Notes: a model not told the origin generated them from the sequence alone. Positions 25,855 to 36,340 are shown, counted from the stretch's first letter. The stretch: DNA of 64,000 nt from Paramesorhizobium leguminum (GCF_003217235.1 NZ_QJTF01000012.1:45221-109220), one strand, 5' to 3'. A program made the numbers and translations.

Positions 25855-27086
25855 GCAAAAAAATCTTTCAAGAAGCGTTGATAGATTCGCGTCAGCATTT
25901 CCAGGTCCGACAATGCTGCACGTTCATCGACCATGTGCATGGTCCGCCCGACCAGGCCGAACTCGACAACCGGGCAGTAATTCTTGATGAAACGCGCGTC
26001 CGATGTGCCGCCTGAAGTCGAAAGCTCGGGCTTCCTGCCGGTGACTGCTTCGATCGAGGCGCTGAGCGTGCCGATCAGTTTCTCGTCGCGTGTCAGGAAA
26101 ACCGGGCTCGGGCGTTCGCTCCAGACAAGATCATAAATGACCGGCGTCTCGCGGTCCGATCGCAGCTTGTTGCTCGCTGCCGCGCGATCGAGACGGTTAT
26201 GGATTTCGGCCATGATCGTCTCCTCCGTCCAGCTATCATTGAAGCGGATATTGAAGGAGGCCGTTGCCTTTGCCGGGATGACGTTGGTGGCCGCATTGCC
26301 GACATCGATGGTGGTGACTTCCAGATTGCTCGGCTGGAAATCCTCGGTGCCGGTATCGAGAGCCGGATCGAGCAGCGCCTCTATCAGCGTGACAAGGCCG
26401 CGTATCGGGTTTTCTGCCAGATGCGGATAGGCGGCATGGCCTTGCACACCGCGGACGGTGAGTGTGCCGGAAACGGAGCCGCGCCGGCCGATCTTGATCA
26501 TGTCGCCGATGCGGTTCGGATTGGTCGGCTCGCCGACCAGCGCCGCATCCCAGTGCTCGCCCCGCCTGGCTGCCCAATCGAGCAACTTCACCGTCCCGTT
26601 GATCCCGGGCCCTTCCTCGTCGCCTGTAATGAGGAAGGAGAGGCTGCCCTTCAGCGGGGAGGTCTCTGTCCCGCCCTTAAGCTCCTTGTCGTCGCTGGCG
26701 GGGACCCCGTGCTCCGCGATATGGCGGGCGACGGCGGCGACGAAGCAGGCGATGCCGCCCTTCATGTCGACGGCGCCGCGCCCATAGATTTCGCCATTGT
26801 CGATAGAAGCCGAGAACGGCGGATGTTTCCACGCGCTCTCGTCGCCCGGAGGCACGACATCAGTATGGCCGGCGAACATCAGATGCGGCCCGTTGCCGGA
26901 ACGCCGGGCGTAGAGATTGTGGATATCGGGCGTCCCGCTTTCGGAAAAGACCGTGCGCTCAATGGAAAAGCCAAGCGGCTCCAGCATGTTGGCAAGGGCG
27001 GTCAGCGCTCCGCCTTCGGTTGGAGTCACCGAAGGGCAGCGGATCAGGGCGGAGAGATTTTCAATCGGGTCTGTCGGCAGGATCAT
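25851..27086 (-). CDS. dapE: Succinyl-diaminopimelate desuccinylase
   Basis: Zinc peptidase-family enzyme of lysine and peptidoglycan precursor synthesis: N-succinyl-LL-DAP to LL-DAP. Visible motifs are [12 protein letters not shown] (metal His), [10 protein letters not shown] and ITGDEEGPG. The length, 411 residues, is longer than the roughly 375-395 usual. The excess lies near residues 125-142 ([18 protein letters not shown]), between the metal-binding blocks in a surface-loop position, compared from memory with Brucella DapE. It is followed by a coupled membrane-protein gene; dapD is 1.8 kb upstream on the same strand. Confidence 0.95.
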   Translation of the reverse strand: MILPTDPIENLSALIRCPSVTPTEGGALTALANMLEPLGFSIERTVFSESGTPDIHNLYARRSGNGPHLMFAGHTDVVPPGDESAWKHPPFSASIDNGEIYGRGAVDMKGGIACFVAAVARHIAEHGVPASDDKELKGGTETSPLKGSLSFLITGDEEGPGINGTVKLLDWAARRGEHWDAALVGEPTNPNRIGDMIKIGRRGSVSGTLTVRGVQGHAAYPHLAENPIRGLVTLIEALLDPALDTGTEDFQPSNLEVTTIDVGNAATNVIPAKATASFNIRFNDSWTEETIMAEIHNRLDRAAASNKLRSDRETPVIYDLVWSERPSPVFLTRDEKLIGTLSASIEAVTGRKPELSTSGGTSDARFIKNYCPVVEFGLVGRTMHMVDERAALSDLEMLTRIYQRFLKDFFA

Positions 27087-27262
27087 TCTAAATCAGCTTC
27101 CGGTGGTTCGGATCATCTATCATATAAAGTGACATATAAAATTTAACTTGACCGCACCGTAACCGCCATCGTTAGTTAACGACATATTGATGAAGAAGCC
27201 CAGCCTATGGGCCACAGCCGCAACGTTAAAAAAAAGCGCATAGCGCTTAAAGGGGAACGACG

Positions 27263-27847
27263 ATGCGCAAATATGCGGTCGCGGCGTTAATGGCGGGAAT
27301 GCTCGCCGGGTCGATTGGATTGGCGCAGGGAGCACAGCGGCTTTCCGCCGGCGGCGCCACCAGCATTCCATACGGCCATCTGGATTTATGTAAACGCTAC
27401 CCGCAGCAGTGCGGCGCGCACCGGGTCATGCCGCCTGTCGCGCTGAGCGATGTGCGCTGGGGAAAGATGGAGCGGATCAACCAGTCCGTCAACGCCTCCG
27501 TCGCGCCGAAATCCGACCAGGATAATTACGGCAAGCGCGATTACTGGACGATGCCGGCGAAGCGCATGGGTGATTGTGAGGACTATGTGCTGATGAAGCG
27601 GGCGAGGCTGCTTGCCCAGGGCTTCAGCGCATCGCAATTGCTCATCACCATGGTTCGCAACCGGGGGGAAGCGCACATCGTCCTGACGGTGCGGACGGAC
27701 AAGGGCGATTTCGTTCTCGACAATCTGCGCAACGAGATCCTGCCTGTTGAGAAGACGGGATATAATTACGTGAAAATGCAGGCGCCGAACCACTCCGGCC
27801 GCTGGGTCGCAATATCGGGCCACGCAACCGAGATCGCATCGAATTAA
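27263..27847 (+). CDS. Transglutaminase-like cysteine proteinase (BTLCP family)
   Basis: Encodes 194 residues with a signal peptide (cleavage near AQGA-QR). The catalytic Cys is in GDCEDYVLMKR, His in EAHIVLTV and Asp in LDNLRNE, the order of the bacterial transglutaminase-like family (PF06035). Members are periplasmic; one, LapG, cleaves adhesins, but this protein lacks its LapD/GGDEF neighbour so that role is not shown. It is divergent from dapE. A GC-rich hairpin (27870-27895) follows the stop. Confidence 0.88.
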   Translation: MRKYAVAALMAGMLAGSIGLAQGAQRLSAGGATSIPYGHLDLCKRYPQQCGAHRVMPPVALSDVRWGKMERINQSVNASVAPKSDQDNYGKRDYWTMPAKRMGDCEDYVLMKRARLLAQGFSASQLLITMVRNRGEAHIVLTVRTDKGDFVLDNLRNEILPVEKTGYNYVKMQAPNHSGRWVAISGHATEIASN

Positions 27848-28277
27848 AGTTGTTCTTGGGGTGATGGAACTGCGGGCCGCTCGTCCGGCCCGCAGGGGGA
27901 ATTTCGTCCGACTCGGTGCCCTTGTCATCCCGCTGTCATGAAAACGATGCATGTAGCGCGGCGGCAGCGGCCTCAGAACAAGGCATTGTTTTCAATTATT
28001 GAACGCTCGATTAGAACACACTGTTCAGGACATCGGAACAATCCCGCTCTGGTAACGATCCCGTGATAGACCGGTGATCTTATAAGCTACTGATAATACG
28101 TATTAAAAATTTCGATTAGAAAGCGAACACCCGATTTCAAGCGCACAAAAGCGTGAGCTCGGGAACATTTTCGTTATTGGAACTCACCGCTTTTGTCTTC
28201 CATTTGAACAGCAACCGGAAGGGCGAGAATCCTCCCAAGACAAGCCACTTCCGGGAAAGTTCCAAGGAGATAAAATC
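27848..28277. other. Intergenic region with 3' hairpin and AT-rich promoter region
   Basis: Contains a 10-bp stem (CTGCGGGCCG at 27870-27879 with CGGCCCGCAG at 27886-27895) that probably ends the BTLCP transcript although no T run follows. The rest is AT-rich up to the first tiny secreted protein, with a possible stem ACTTCCGGGAAAGT near 28246. I find no gene on either strand. Confidence 0.5.
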
Positions 28278-28502
28278 ATGAAGAAATTTGCCCTTACCGT
28301 TGCTGCCCTTGCCCTGAGCGCGGGCGCTGCCTTTGCCGAAAACCCAACCGTTGGCACGCCCGATAATCTTTATGCCAACGACAGCACCCCTGCTGCCGCT
28401 GAGAAGGTTGATTATACGGCTCCGGCTTCGATCAGCACGGTAGAAAAGACCAACCCGGCCGCCAAGCGCTTTAGCGACGCGTCCCCGGCAAACCAGCAGT
28501 AA
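28278..28502 (+). CDS. Small secreted protein, paralogue 1
   Basis: The 74-residue precursor has a signal peptide ending AAFA-EN. The mature part is about 53 residues, starts ENPTVGTP and ends FSDASPANQQ. It is a paralogue of the next gene (shared AGAAFAENP, VDYT, ASIST, NPAA.RF.DASPA). GGAG precedes the ATG. No enzymatic motif and no cysteine. It resembles small periplasmic proteins of unknown role (DUF680-like in style), but I do not recognise the exact family. Confidence 0.8.
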   Translation: MKKFALTVAALALSAGAAFAENPTVGTPDNLYANDSTPAAAEKVDYTAPASISTVEKTNPAAKRFSDASPANQQ

Positions 28503-28520
28503 TAAAGCCAATAGGCGCGT

Positions 28521-28550
28521 GAGCGAATAGGGAATTTGCCCTATTCGCTC
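28521..28550 (+). terminator. Hairpin between the tiny secreted proteins
   Basis: A perfect 12-bp stem, GAGCGAATAGGG with CCCTATTCGCTC, loop AATTTG. No T run follows, so it may stabilise the first transcript end or attenuate read-through rather than stop it. Confidence 0.55.
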
Positions 28551-28585
28551 CCCACCCTCCCTCACTATCTTAAGGAAATATCATC

Positions 28586-28798
28586 ATGAAAAAGATCATG
28601 CTTGCCACAGCCGTGCTGGCCCTCAGCGCTGGCGCCGCCTTCGCCGAAAACCCGAATTTGGGTACGCCTGCCGACCTCCATGCCAACATCCAGGCACAAG
28701 CGGCGCAGAATGTCGATTACACACCGACAGCCAGCATCAGCACCGCCAACCCGGCGGCTGACCGTTTCGGCGATGCTTCACCGGCCAAGGGTGAATAA
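28586..28798 (+). CDS. Small secreted protein, paralogue 2
   Basis: The 70-residue precursor has a signal peptide ending AAFA-EN and a mature peptide starting ENPNLGTPADLHAN. Parts aligned with paralogue 1 are the signal peptide, VDYT, ASIST and the C-terminal NPAADRFGDASPA. The gap to paralogue 1 is 83 bases and holds a hairpin. A strong terminator follows. The pair is a tandem duplication; the differences are mainly in the middle of the mature part. Function unknown. Confidence 0.8.
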   Translation: MKKIMLATAVLALSAGAAFAENPNLGTPADLHANIQAQAAQNVDYTPTASISTANPAADRFGDASPAKGE

Positions 28799-28851
28799 TA
28801 GACCGGACACTAGGCATACTGTTCTCCAGTACAATTGCCGAACTGTCCAAC

Positions 28852-28888
28852 AAGCGGCGAAGCTTCGGCTTCGCCGCTTTCTTTATTT
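28852..28888 (+). terminator. Rho-independent terminator
   Basis: A perfect 12-bp stem (AAGCGGCGAAGC with GCTTCGCCGCTT) with a stable TTCG loop, followed by TCTTTATTT. It ends the transcript of the tiny secreted proteins before the convergent dapD. Confidence 0.9.
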
Positions 28889-28905
28889 GGTAATTCTGTT
28901 TCGGA

Positions 28906-29760
28906 TCAGTCTCTGAGAAGATCGTTGATCGAGGTCTTTGAACGGGTCTTTTCGTCCACGCGCTTGACGATGACGGCGCAATAAAGGTTCGGGCCCGGTT
29001 CACCATTGGGAAAGGGCTTGCCCGGCATGGTGCCCGCCACGACGACGGAATAAGGCGGGACTTCGCCATAGAAGATTTCGCCGGTGGCGCGGTCGACGAT
29101 CTTGGTCGATTTGCCGATGAACACGCCCATGCCCAGCACCGCCCCTTCGCGCACGATACAGCCTTCGACCACCTCGGAGCGCGCGCCGATGAAGCAATTG
29201 TCCTCGATGATGGTGGGGCCGGCCTGCATCGGCTCCAGCACGCCGCCGATGCCGACGCCGCCGGAGAGATGCACATGCTTGCCGATCTGCGCACAGGAAC
29301 CGACAGTCGCCCAGGTATCCACCATCGTGCCTTCACCGACATAGGCGCCGAGATTGACGAAGGACGGCATCAGGATCGCGCCGGGCGCGATATAGGCGGA
29401 GCGGCGAACCACGCAATTGGGCACCGCGCGGAAGCCTGCTTTCTCGAATTCGAGCGCGCCCCAGCCATCGAACTTGGAGGGAACCTTGTCCCACCAGACG
29501 GACTCGCCCGGACCACCCTTGACGATCTCCATCGCGTTGAGGCGGAACGACAGGAGCACGGCCTTTTTGAGCCATTGATAGACATGCCAGTTGCCGTCCG
29601 CGCCTTTTTCCGCAACCCGGACCTCGCCGCGATCGAGCGCATTGAGCGCTTGCTCGACGGCATCACGGATCTCGCCGCGCGTATCCAGGTTAATGCCGTC
29701 GCGTTCGTCGAAGGCCTTAACGATGATCTTTTCGAGGCTGGCGAAATCTGGCTGGGACAT
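28906..29760 (-). CDS. dapD: Tetrahydrodipicolinate N-succinyltransferase
   Basis: Succinyl-CoA dependent step of lysine and meso-DAP synthesis in the cytoplasm. The 284-residue protein has an N-terminal helical region and the left-handed parallel beta-helix of hexapeptide transferases ([20 protein letters not shown] and so on), with the conserved [20 protein letters not shown]. Its product is the substrate of transaminase then DapE, encoded 1.8 kb away on the same strand. It is divergent from the LOG-family gene. Confidence 0.96.
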   Translation of the reverse strand: MSQPDFASLEKIIVKAFDERDGINLDTRGEIRDAVEQALNALDRGEVRVAEKGADGNWHVYQWLKKAVLLSFRLNAMEIVKGGPGESVWWDKVPSKFDGWGALEFEKAGFRAVPNCVVRRSAYIAPGAILMPSFVNLGAYVGEGTMVDTWATVGSCAQIGKHVHLSGGVGIGGVLEPMQAGPTIIEDNCFIGARSEVVEGCIVREGAVLGMGVFIGKSTKIVDRATGEIFYGEVPPYSVVVAGTMPGKPFPNGEPGPNLYCAVIVKRVDEKTRSKTSINDLLRD

Positions 29761-29887
29761 GAAAAAGGCTCCTAAACCGGCTATTGACGAACCGCCGGTA
29801 CTATGACCGGCGGACTTTAAATTGACCTATAGCATCAGTACCGAAATCGAAAATGGTTTTAATGGAATGGGAACGGAGAAGAAGAAT

Positions 29888-30727
29888 ATGAACCCGATGG
29901 AAAAGAACGGCTGGACGCCATTTCCCCATTCCGGCGAGGATGTCAAGCACGCCAGGACCGTGCCTGAGACACCGCAGACCGAAGCGCCGGCCTACCGGCT
30001 CGCTTACGCCGATCCGGATTTTCTGACCCGCCGCGAATTGCGTCCCATACGGCTGCAGCTCGAGCTTCTGAAGCCGGAGATGCTTTTCGAGGAGCACGGC
30101 ATCAAATCGACAGTCGTCCTCTTCGGCGGCGCTCGCATTCCTGAACCGGGTGGCGAAGCATGGGCTGCAAAGAACGAAACGCAGAAAAAAAACCTCGAAG
30201 CCAATTCACGCTATTACGACGAGGCGCGCCGCTTCGCGCAATTATGCTCGCAGTATTCGGTGACGACCGGCTCCCATGAATTCGTCGTGGTCACCGGTGG
30301 CGGTCCCGGCGTCATGGAGGCGGGCAATCGCGGCGCGGCGGATGTCGGCGCGCCGTCCATCGGCCTCAACATCGTGCTGCCGCACGAGCAGGCGCCCAAC
30401 CCTTACGTGACGCCCGATCTGTGCTTCAATTTCCATTATTTCGCCATCCGCAAGATGCACTTCCTGATGCGGGCCAAGGCAGTCGTGGTGTTCCCCGGCG
30501 GCTTCGGCACCATGGATGAACTCTTCGAGACGATGACGCTGATCCAGACCGGCCGCATGGAGCGTGTGCCTCTGCTGATGTTCGGCAAGGAATTCTGGTC
30601 GCGCGTGATCAACATCGACTATCTGGCCGAGCAGGGCATGATCGCGCCGGCGGATGTGGAGTTGCTTACCTTCGTCGATACGGCTGCGGAAGCTTGGGAC
30701 AAGATCAAGGGGTTTTATGGGCTTTGA
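29888..30727 (+). CDS. LOG-family protein (possible nucleotide 5'-monophosphate phosphoribohydrolase)
   Basis: About 279 residues from the ATG at 29888, which has GGAGAAG upstream; longer starts at 29822 and 29867 are possible. It contains GGGPGVMEAGNRGA (137-150) and PGGFGTMDE (203-211), the Rossmann-fold signatures of the lysine-decarboxylase-like/LOG family. Family enzymes release nucleobase from nucleotides (cytokinin-activating in plants, and nucleosidases such as PpnN in bacteria). The N-terminal 70 residues are extra compared with LOG. It ends 13 bases into the convergent HAD gene. Confidence 0.82.
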   Translation: MNPMEKNGWTPFPHSGEDVKHARTVPETPQTEAPAYRLAYADPDFLTRRELRPIRLQLELLKPEMLFEEHGIKSTVVLFGGARIPEPGGEAWAAKNETQKKNLEANSRYYDEARRFAQLCSQYSVTTGSHEFVVVTGGGPGVMEAGNRGAADVGAPSIGLNIVLPHEQAPNPYVTPDLCFNFHYFAIRKMHFLMRAKAVVVFPGGFGTMDELFETMTLIQTGRMERVPLLMFGKEFWSRVINIDYLAEQGMIAPADVELLTFVDTAAEAWDKIKGFYGL

Positions 30728-31425
30728 TCCGATAGGACGCTCTCCAGGAACTCCACCAGATTATCGGTGACGTAGTCCACCTGATCGGTATATTCCGGGT
30801 CGCTTTCCCAGATTTCCGAAAAGGTGGGCTCGAAATTTTTGGGTACAATCAGAACGGTCTTCATGCCGAGCGTTTTCGGCACCACGAGATTGCGGGCAAG
30901 GTCTTCGAACATCACCGCCTGGCGGCTATCGACGCGGTGCAGGCCGACGAACTTGTCATAGGTTTCCCGCGCGGGCTTCGGCGTCAAATCCGCCGCGACG
31001 ATATCGAAGATGTCGTCGAAATGGTCGAGGATTCCCAATTGCCGCGCCGAGCGTTCGGCATGGCCGCGATTGCCGTTGGTGAAGATGAACTTGCGGCCGG
31101 GCAGCTGTTTTATCGCCGCGCCAAGCGCCGGATCGGGCGCGAGCCACGAGTAATCAATGTCGTGCACCTTCTCCAGGAAATCGTCCGGGTCGATTTCATA
31201 GCGCCCCATCAATCCTTTAAGCGTCGTGCCGTATTCGAGATAGAATTGCTTCTGCAAAACCCTCGCCTCCTCGCGCGGAAGCTGGAGAAGCTTGGCGACA
31301 TAGCTCGTCATCTTCACGTCGATCTGCGAGAACAGGTTCGACGCGTGCGGATAAAGCGTGTTGTCGAGGTCGAAAACCCAGTCGGTTATGTGGGCGAATG
31401 CGTGGGCATCAGGCGTGTTGATCAT
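30715..31425 (-). CDS. HAD-family pyrimidine 5'-nucleotidase
   Basis: The 236-residue protein has HAD motif I FDLDNTLY (residues 18-25), motif II TNGN, a Lys in KPARETYDK and motif IV MFEDLARN. This subfamily of HAD hydrolases (SDT1-like, pyrimidine 5'-nucleotidase) dephosphorylates UMP/CMP. The neighbouring LOG-type protein could release bases from nucleotides, so both may act in nucleotide turnover; this is an inference. The 3' ends of the two genes overlap by 13 bases. Confidence 0.85.
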   Translation of the reverse strand: MINTPDAHAFAHITDWVFDLDNTLYPHASNLFSQIDVKMTSYVAKLLQLPREEARVLQKQFYLEYGTTLKGLMGRYEIDPDDFLEKVHDIDYSWLAPDPALGAAIKQLPGRKFIFTNGNRGHAERSARQLGILDHFDDIFDIVAADLTPKPARETYDKFVGLHRVDSRQAVMFEDLARNLVVPKTLGMKTVLIVPKNFEPTFSEIWESDPEYTDQVDYVTDNLVEFLESVLSDQSP

Positions 31426-31512
31426 GATATCTTTATGCCATGAATTATGAGAGTGAGGTAGAGTTCTCCCACTATCTCACTGTTCACTATTCCCCATCTC
31501 GCTGACCTCCCC

Positions 31513-32418
31513 ATGGAACTCTGGATTCCCGTAACCATCGCCGCGGCCTTTCTGCAAAACTTGCGCTCGGCCCTGCAGAAGCATTTGCGCACGTCGCTGA
31601 GCACGACGGGCGCCAGTTTCGTACGTTTCGGCTATGGCTTTCCCGTGGCGCTCGTTTATGTGTTCGCGCTGCATCATTTCGCGGGCCATGCCTTTCCCGC
31701 GTTCAACCGGACCTTCGTCCTCTGGTCGGTGATCGGCGGACTGGCGCAGATCTTCGCGACGATTCTGCTGGTCTACCTTTTCTCGTTGCGCAATTTCGCG
31801 GTCGGCACCGCCTATTCCAAGACCGAGCCGGTGCAGGCGGCGGTATTCGGGCTGATCATTCTGGGTGAGCGGATCACGGCGGGCGTCGTCGCGGCCATCG
31901 TCGTCGGCATTGCGGGCGTGATGATGATTTCAGTCGCGCGCATGCCGCTCTCCTGGCGCAATCTGGGCGCGACGCTCATTAGCCGTACAGCACTGATCGG
32001 CATCGCGTCGGGTGCGATCTTCGGCATCTCAGCCGTCGCCTATCGCAGCGCCGCACTCGCCCTCGACGGCCCGCATCCGATCATGCAGGCGGCGGTGACG
32101 CTTGCCTTCGTCACCGTATTCCAGACGGCGTTCATGCTGATCTGGATGATGGTCAAGGACGCGGCGGAGATCGGCCGCGTCATCCGTTCGTGGCGGTCCT
32201 CATCGCTGGTCGGGCTTGCTGGCGTGATGGGTTCCGCCTGCTGGTTTACAGCGATGACGCTGCAGCCGGTCGCCTATGTGCGCGGGCTGGGTCAGATCGA
32301 ACTCGTCTTCACCTTCATCGCGTCGGTGTTCTTCTTCCGCGAGCGGATCAATCGGATGGAGGTGGCGGGCTGCGTGTTGATCGTGGCGGGGATTTTGCTG
32401 CTTTTGATGTGGCGTTGA
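31513..32418 (+). CDS. EamA-family (DMT superfamily) transporter
   Basis: The 301-residue protein has about ten membrane segments in two EamA repeats; the first repeat ends near residue 135 with KTEPVQAAVFGLIILGERIT, the second ends IELVFTFIASVFFFRERINR. Such proteins export or import metabolites in the inner membrane; the substrate is unknown. It is divergent from the HAD gene. A family B inverted repeat lies between its stop and the convergent argB. Confidence 0.85.
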   Translation: MELWIPVTIAAAFLQNLRSALQKHLRTSLSTTGASFVRFGYGFPVALVYVFALHHFAGHAFPAFNRTFVLWSVIGGLAQIFATILLVYLFSLRNFAVGTAYSKTEPVQAAVFGLIILGERITAGVVAAIVVGIAGVMMISVARMPLSWRNLGATLISRTALIGIASGAIFGISAVAYRSAALALDGPHPIMQAAVTLAFVTVFQTAFMLIWMMVKDAAEIGRVIRSWRSSSLVGLAGVMGSACWFTAMTLQPVAYVRGLGQIELVFTFIASVFFFRERINRMEVAGCVLIVAGILLLLMWR

Positions 32419-32427
32419 GCGAGGCAT

Positions 32428-32587
32428 ACCCCCCTCTGCCCTGCCGGGCATCTCCCCCTCAAGGGGGGAGATTGGCTGACACCACCGTCGGCTTTCACTC
32501 CGCAACGTCTGCGATTGGTGCCGAGCGTTCATGAAGGCCTAATCTCCCCCCTTGAGGGGGAGATGCCCGGCAGGGCAGAGGGGGGTT
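32428..32587. repeat. Family B element with core, copy 1
   Basis: About 160 bases with near-perfect arms: ACCCCCCTCTGCCCTGCCGG at the left and its inverse at the right, each followed by an inner CCCCTCAAGGGGGGAGATT-type hairpin. The core resembles the one at 56855-57013 (shared GCGATTGG and the end ATGA..GC.TAATCTCC). It lies between two convergent genes. Confidence 0.8.
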
Positions 32588-32632
32588 CGGCCTCGCGATT
32601 TCGTCAATACAGGGACCACCTACATTTTAGCC

Positions 32633-33526
32633 TCACGGCACGATCAGCGTCCCCGCGCCATGCTCGGTAAACAATTCCAGCAGCACCGAATGCGGGGTCT
32701 TGCCGTTGAGGATAACCACGCCCTCGACGCCGCGCTTGATGGCGTCGATGCAGGTTTCGACCTTGGGGATCATGCCGCCGGAAATGGTGCCGTCGCGGAT
32801 CAAGGCCTGCGCGTCGGCGACCGACAATTCCTTGATCAACTGCTTGTTCTTGTCGAGCACGCCAGGCACATCGGTCAGGAACAAAAGGCGCGAGGCGGCG
32901 AGCGCGCCGGCGATGGCGCCGGCGAAGGTGTCGGCATTAATATTGTAGGTGTGGCCGTCGCGGCCCGGCGCCACCGGCGCGATAACGGGGATCATCTCGG
33001 AGCGGGCCAGAAGGTCGAGCAATGTGCGGTCGACTTCGACCGGCTCGCCGACAAAGCCCAGATCCAGCACCTTCTCGATATTGGAATCGGGATCGACGAC
33101 CGTCTTCGTGGCCTTCTTGGCAAAGACCATGTTGCCGTCCTTGCCGCAAAGGCCGATGGCCCATTCGCCCTCGGCATTGATGAGCGCGACGATCTCCTTG
33201 TTGATCGAGCCGGCGAGCACCATCTCGACCACTTCCACGGTCTTTTCGTCGGTGACGCGCAGGCCGCCCTCGAAGCGGGATTCGATGCCGAGCTTGGCGA
33301 GCATGGCCGCGATCTGCGGGCCGCCGCCATGCACGACGATCGGGTTGATGCCGGACTGCTTCAGAAGCGCGATATCGCGGGCGAAGGCCTTTCCCAATTC
33401 CGGGTTGCCCATGGCATGGCCGCCATATTTAACCACCACGGTCTTGTGCTCGTAGCGCTGCATGAAGGGCAGCGCGGCGGAAAGAAGCTGAGCCTGGATT
33501 TCCGCAGTTTCGGAAGCGTTGGTCAT
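32633..33526 (-). CDS. argB: Acetylglutamate kinase
   Basis: Phosphorylates N-acetylglutamate in arginine synthesis. The protein of about 297 residues has [10 protein letters not shown] near the N-terminus, VVHGGGPQI, and the C-terminal [14 protein letters not shown] block of amino-acid kinases. The ATG at 33526 is preferred over a GTG 18 bases upstream. The order engB-argB after yidC is the typical one in Brucella relatives. Feedback inhibition by arginine is known for many homologues; the N-terminal helix needed for it is likely present. Confidence 0.95.
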   Translation of the reverse strand: MTNASETAEIQAQLLSAALPFMQRYEHKTVVVKYGGHAMGNPELGKAFARDIALLKQSGINPIVVHGGGPQIAAMLAKLGIESRFEGGLRVTDEKTVEVVEMVLAGSINKEIVALINAEGEWAIGLCGKDGNMVFAKKATKTVVDPDSNIEKVLDLGFVGEPVEVDRTLLDLLARSEMIPVIAPVAPGRDGHTYNINADTFAGAIAGALAASRLLFLTDVPGVLDKNKQLIKELSVADAQALIRDGTISGGMIPKVETCIDAIKRGVEGVVILNGKTPHSVLLELFTEHGAGTLIVP

Positions 33527-33638
33527 GGTAATCGCGGGCTCCACGGATAAGAGGGCGCTATCGGGTGGAGGGTCTCATAGCGCATGTTGGCAGTGGGAGG
33601 AATATATTTTTGGGAAGTGAATACCGATGATCGCGAAC

Positions 33639-34307
33639 TTATTCCCGCGACAGCAGCACGATCGCGGCGCGTAATTCATCAAGGCCAACGCCTTTTTCCG
33701 ACGACGTCGCCAAAATCACCGGAAAGGCAGCCGCCCGCTTGGCGATTGCCTTCGCCGTTTCCTCCATCAGGCGGGGTACGCCGGCGGCCTTGATCTTGTC
33801 GATCTTGGTCAGCACGATCTGGTAGGAAACGGCGGCCTTGTCGAGAAGGTCGAGCACTTCCGCATCATTCTTCTTGATGCCGTGGCGCGCGTCGATGAGC
33901 ACATAGACACGCTTCAAGGTGGTGCGCCCGCGCAAGTAATCGAAGACGAGCCTTGTCCACGCATCGACTTGGCTCTTCGGCGCTTCGGCGAAGCCGTAGC
34001 CCGGCATGTCAACCAGCGCCAGCGGCGGGAGGTCTTTCCCCTCGCCGGAATATCCATCAGGCACGAAATAGTTGAGCTCCTGAGTGCGGCCCGGCGTGTT
34101 CGAGGTCCGCGCCAGCCCCTTCTGCCCGACAAGCGCATTGATGAGTGACGATTTACCGACATTCGAGCGGCCCGCGAAAGCGATTTCAAGCGGACCCTCC
34201 GGCGGCAGGAATTTCATCGCCGGCACACCGCGAATGAATATCCAGCCCTTGGCGAAAAGCATCCGCCCGGCTTCAATGAGTTCGGCTTGATTGTCTGGTT
34301 GGGTCAT
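33639..34307 (-). CDS. engB: Ribosome biogenesis GTPase EngB/YsxC
   Basis: The 222-residue GTPase helps late large-subunit assembly. Visible motifs: P-loop [10 protein letters not shown]2 NTPGRTQ, G3 DMPGYG, G4 TKID. The ATG at 34307 is chosen; a longer frame reaching 34439 passes through the palindromic repeat and is not plausible. It lies between argB and yidC on the same strand. Confidence 0.95.
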   Translation of the reverse strand: MTQPDNQAELIEAGRMLFAKGWIFIRGVPAMKFLPPEGPLEIAFAGRSNVGKSSLINALVGQKGLARTSNTPGRTQELNYFVPDGYSGEGKDLPPLALVDMPGYGFAEAPKSQVDAWTRLVFDYLRGRTTLKRVYVLIDARHGIKKNDAEVLDLLDKAAVSYQIVLTKIDKIKAAGVPRLMEETAKAIAKRAAAFPVILATSSEKGVGLDELRAAIVLLSRE

Positions 34308-34325
34308 CGTTGATCCGCGAGGCCT

Positions 34326-34455
34326 TACCCTCCCCCTTGCGGGGAGGGTCGGACCGTAGGTCCGGGGTGGGGGTGGAGACGGTTGCGCTCGACATTGCAC
34401 CACCCCCATCCGCCCGCTCCGCGGGCACCTTCCCCGCAAGGGGGAAGGAGGAGGC
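34326..34455. repeat. Extragenic inverted repeat, family C, copy 1
   Basis: About 130 bases between yidC and engB: left arm CCCTCCCCCTTGCGGGGAGG, right arm ...CCCGCTCCGCGGGCACCTTCCCC with a conserved inner GGGGTGGGGGTGGAGACGG. Copies at 52557 and 59997. It lies inside the yidC-engB operon. Confidence 0.8.
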
Positions 34456-34462
34456 GTCGGAG

Positions 34463-36340
34463 TTACTCCGCCGGTTTCGGCTTCGACTTGAACAACCCCT
34501 TCAGATTATCCAAAAGCTCGATCTTGGCGCCCTGCCGTTTCATGATCACGGCTTGCTGGGTGATCGAGAGCGTGTTGTTCCATGCCCAGTAGATGACCAG
34601 CCCAGCCGGGAACGCCGCCAGCATGAAGGTGAAGATGATCGGCATCCAGGTGAAGATCATGGCCTGCGTCGGGTCCGGTGGCGTCGGGTTCATGCGCATC
34701 TGCAGGAACATGGTGATGCCCATGATAATCGGCCACACGCCGATCATCAGGAAGTGCGGCGGCACAAAAGGCAGCAGGCCGAACAGGTTGAAGATGGACG
34801 TCGGGTCCGGCGCGGCGAGATCGTGGATCCAGCCGAAGAACGGCGCGTGGCGCATTTCGATGGTAACGTAGAGCACCTTGTAAAGCGCGAAGAACACCGG
34901 GATCTGCACCAGCACCGGCCAGCAGCCGGCGAGCGGATTGATCTTCTCGGTCTTGTACAACTCCATTGTCGCCTGTTGCTGCTTGACCTTATCATCAGCG
35001 TATTTCTCGCGGATTTCCAGCATCTTCGGCTGCATCATCTTCATGCGCGCCATCGAAGCATAGGACTTGTTGGCGAGCGGGAAGAACACCGCCTTGAGAA
35101 GCACCGTGACGAGCAGGATCGCCACGCCGAAATTGCCGGTGAGCTTGTAGAGCCAGTCGATGAGATAGAACATCGGCTTGGTGATGAAATAGAACCAGCC
35201 CCAGTCGATCATCAGTTCGAACTGGCGGATGCCGAGGTTCTTTTCATAGGCCTTGATCTTGGCCACTTCCTTGGCGCCGGCGAAGATATGGTTTTCGACC
35301 GAGGCCGATTGACCAGGCTGGATCGTCACCGGATCGGCGAGGAAATCGGCCTGATAGCGCGAGCGGCCATCGGGGAAGTAAGAGAAGCGCGCCTGATATT
35401 TCTCGTTCTGCGGCGGGATCAGCGCTGTCGCCCAATATTTGTCGGTGATGCCGAGCCATCCGCCCGCGGATTTCGGCGGTGAGACATCCTTCTCTTCCGC
35501 CATCTTCGAATATTTAATTTCCTGCAGGCCATCGTCGCCGATGACGCCGATCAGCCCTTCATGCAGGACGTAAGTCGCGCTGGGATGCGCCGGCGGCTCA
35601 AAGCGCGTCACGCGGCCATAGGAGGAAAGCGTTACCGGCGCGCCGGAAGCGTTGGCCACCGTGTCATCGACCGTGAACATGTAATTGTCATCGACCGAGA
35701 TAACGCGCTTGAAGGTGAGCCCCTTGTCGTTGGTGTAGGTCAGCGTCACCGGCGTCGTTGCGGTCAGCGTATCGTTGCCCTCGACCTTCCACACCGTTGC
35801 CGGGCCGGGAACCGCGCCGGTTTGCGCGTTGCCCGCATAGCCGAGCTCGACGAAATAACCCTGCTTTAGTGGAGATGGCGCGAGAAGTTCGATGTCAGGC
35901 GAGCTGTCGTCAACCGTCTCGTGGTAATGCTTGAGATAGAGATCGTCGAGGCGCGCGCCCGTCAGGTTGATCGAGCCCTTGAGGCTTGGCGTATCGATCT
36001 TGATGCGGCCGGACTGCGCAATCGCCGCGTCGCGGGTGACCGCCCCGTTCGCCGCATTATCCACCGTCTGCCCGGGAATGCCCTGCTGGCCGGTGGCGCT
36101 GGGGCTATTAGCGCCGGGAATATTGTCGGCCTGGGTGCCCATCGCCGGTGCCGTCTGCGATCCTGTCGCGGCGGGTGCCTGCGTTTGCGCCTGTTTCTGC
36201 ACCTGTTCCTGGCGTTGCGCCTCGATCCGGGCCTGTTCCTTCTGCGCTTCGACCTTCGGGTTCATGTAGAACACCTGCCAGAGCGTCAGGATCAGGATGG
36301 ACAGGGCAATAGTAATGAAGAAATTGCGATTATTTTCCAT
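34463..36340 (-). CDS. yidC: Membrane protein insertase YidC
   Basis: Inserts proteins into the inner membrane, alone or with Sec. The 625-residue protein has a first membrane segment (residues 5-25), a Gln/Ala-rich linker and a long periplasmic domain, then the conserved core of five segments from about 380 ([20 protein letters not shown]) with the positively charged groove residue region. The ATG at 36340 has GGGA upstream. It follows rnpA in the rpmH-rnpA-yidC operon. Confidence 0.97.
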   Translation of the reverse strand: MENNRNFFITIALSILILTLWQVFYMNPKVEAQKEQARIEAQRQEQVQKQAQTQAPAATGSQTAPAMGTQADNIPGANSPSATGQQGIPGQTVDNAANGAVTRDAAIAQSGRIKIDTPSLKGSINLTGARLDDLYLKHYHETVDDSSPDIELLAPSPLKQGYFVELGYAGNAQTGAVPGPATVWKVEGNDTLTATTPVTLTYTNDKGLTFKRVISVDDNYMFTVDDTVANASGAPVTLSSYGRVTRFEPPAHPSATYVLHEGLIGVIGDDGLQEIKYSKMAEEKDVSPPKSAGGWLGITDKYWATALIPPQNEKYQARFSYFPDGRSRYQADFLADPVTIQPGQSASVENHIFAGAKEVAKIKAYEKNLGIRQFELMIDWGWFYFITKPMFYLIDWLYKLTGNFGVAILLVTVLLKAVFFPLANKSYASMARMKMMQPKMLEIREKYADDKVKQQQATMELYKTEKINPLAGCWPVLVQIPVFFALYKVLYVTIEMRHAPFFGWIHDLAAPDPTSIFNLFGLLPFVPPHFLMIGVWPIIMGITMFLQMRMNPTPPDPTQAMIFTWMPIIFTFMLAAFPAGLVIYWAWNNTLSITQQAVIMKRQGAKIELLDNLKGLFKSKPKPAE

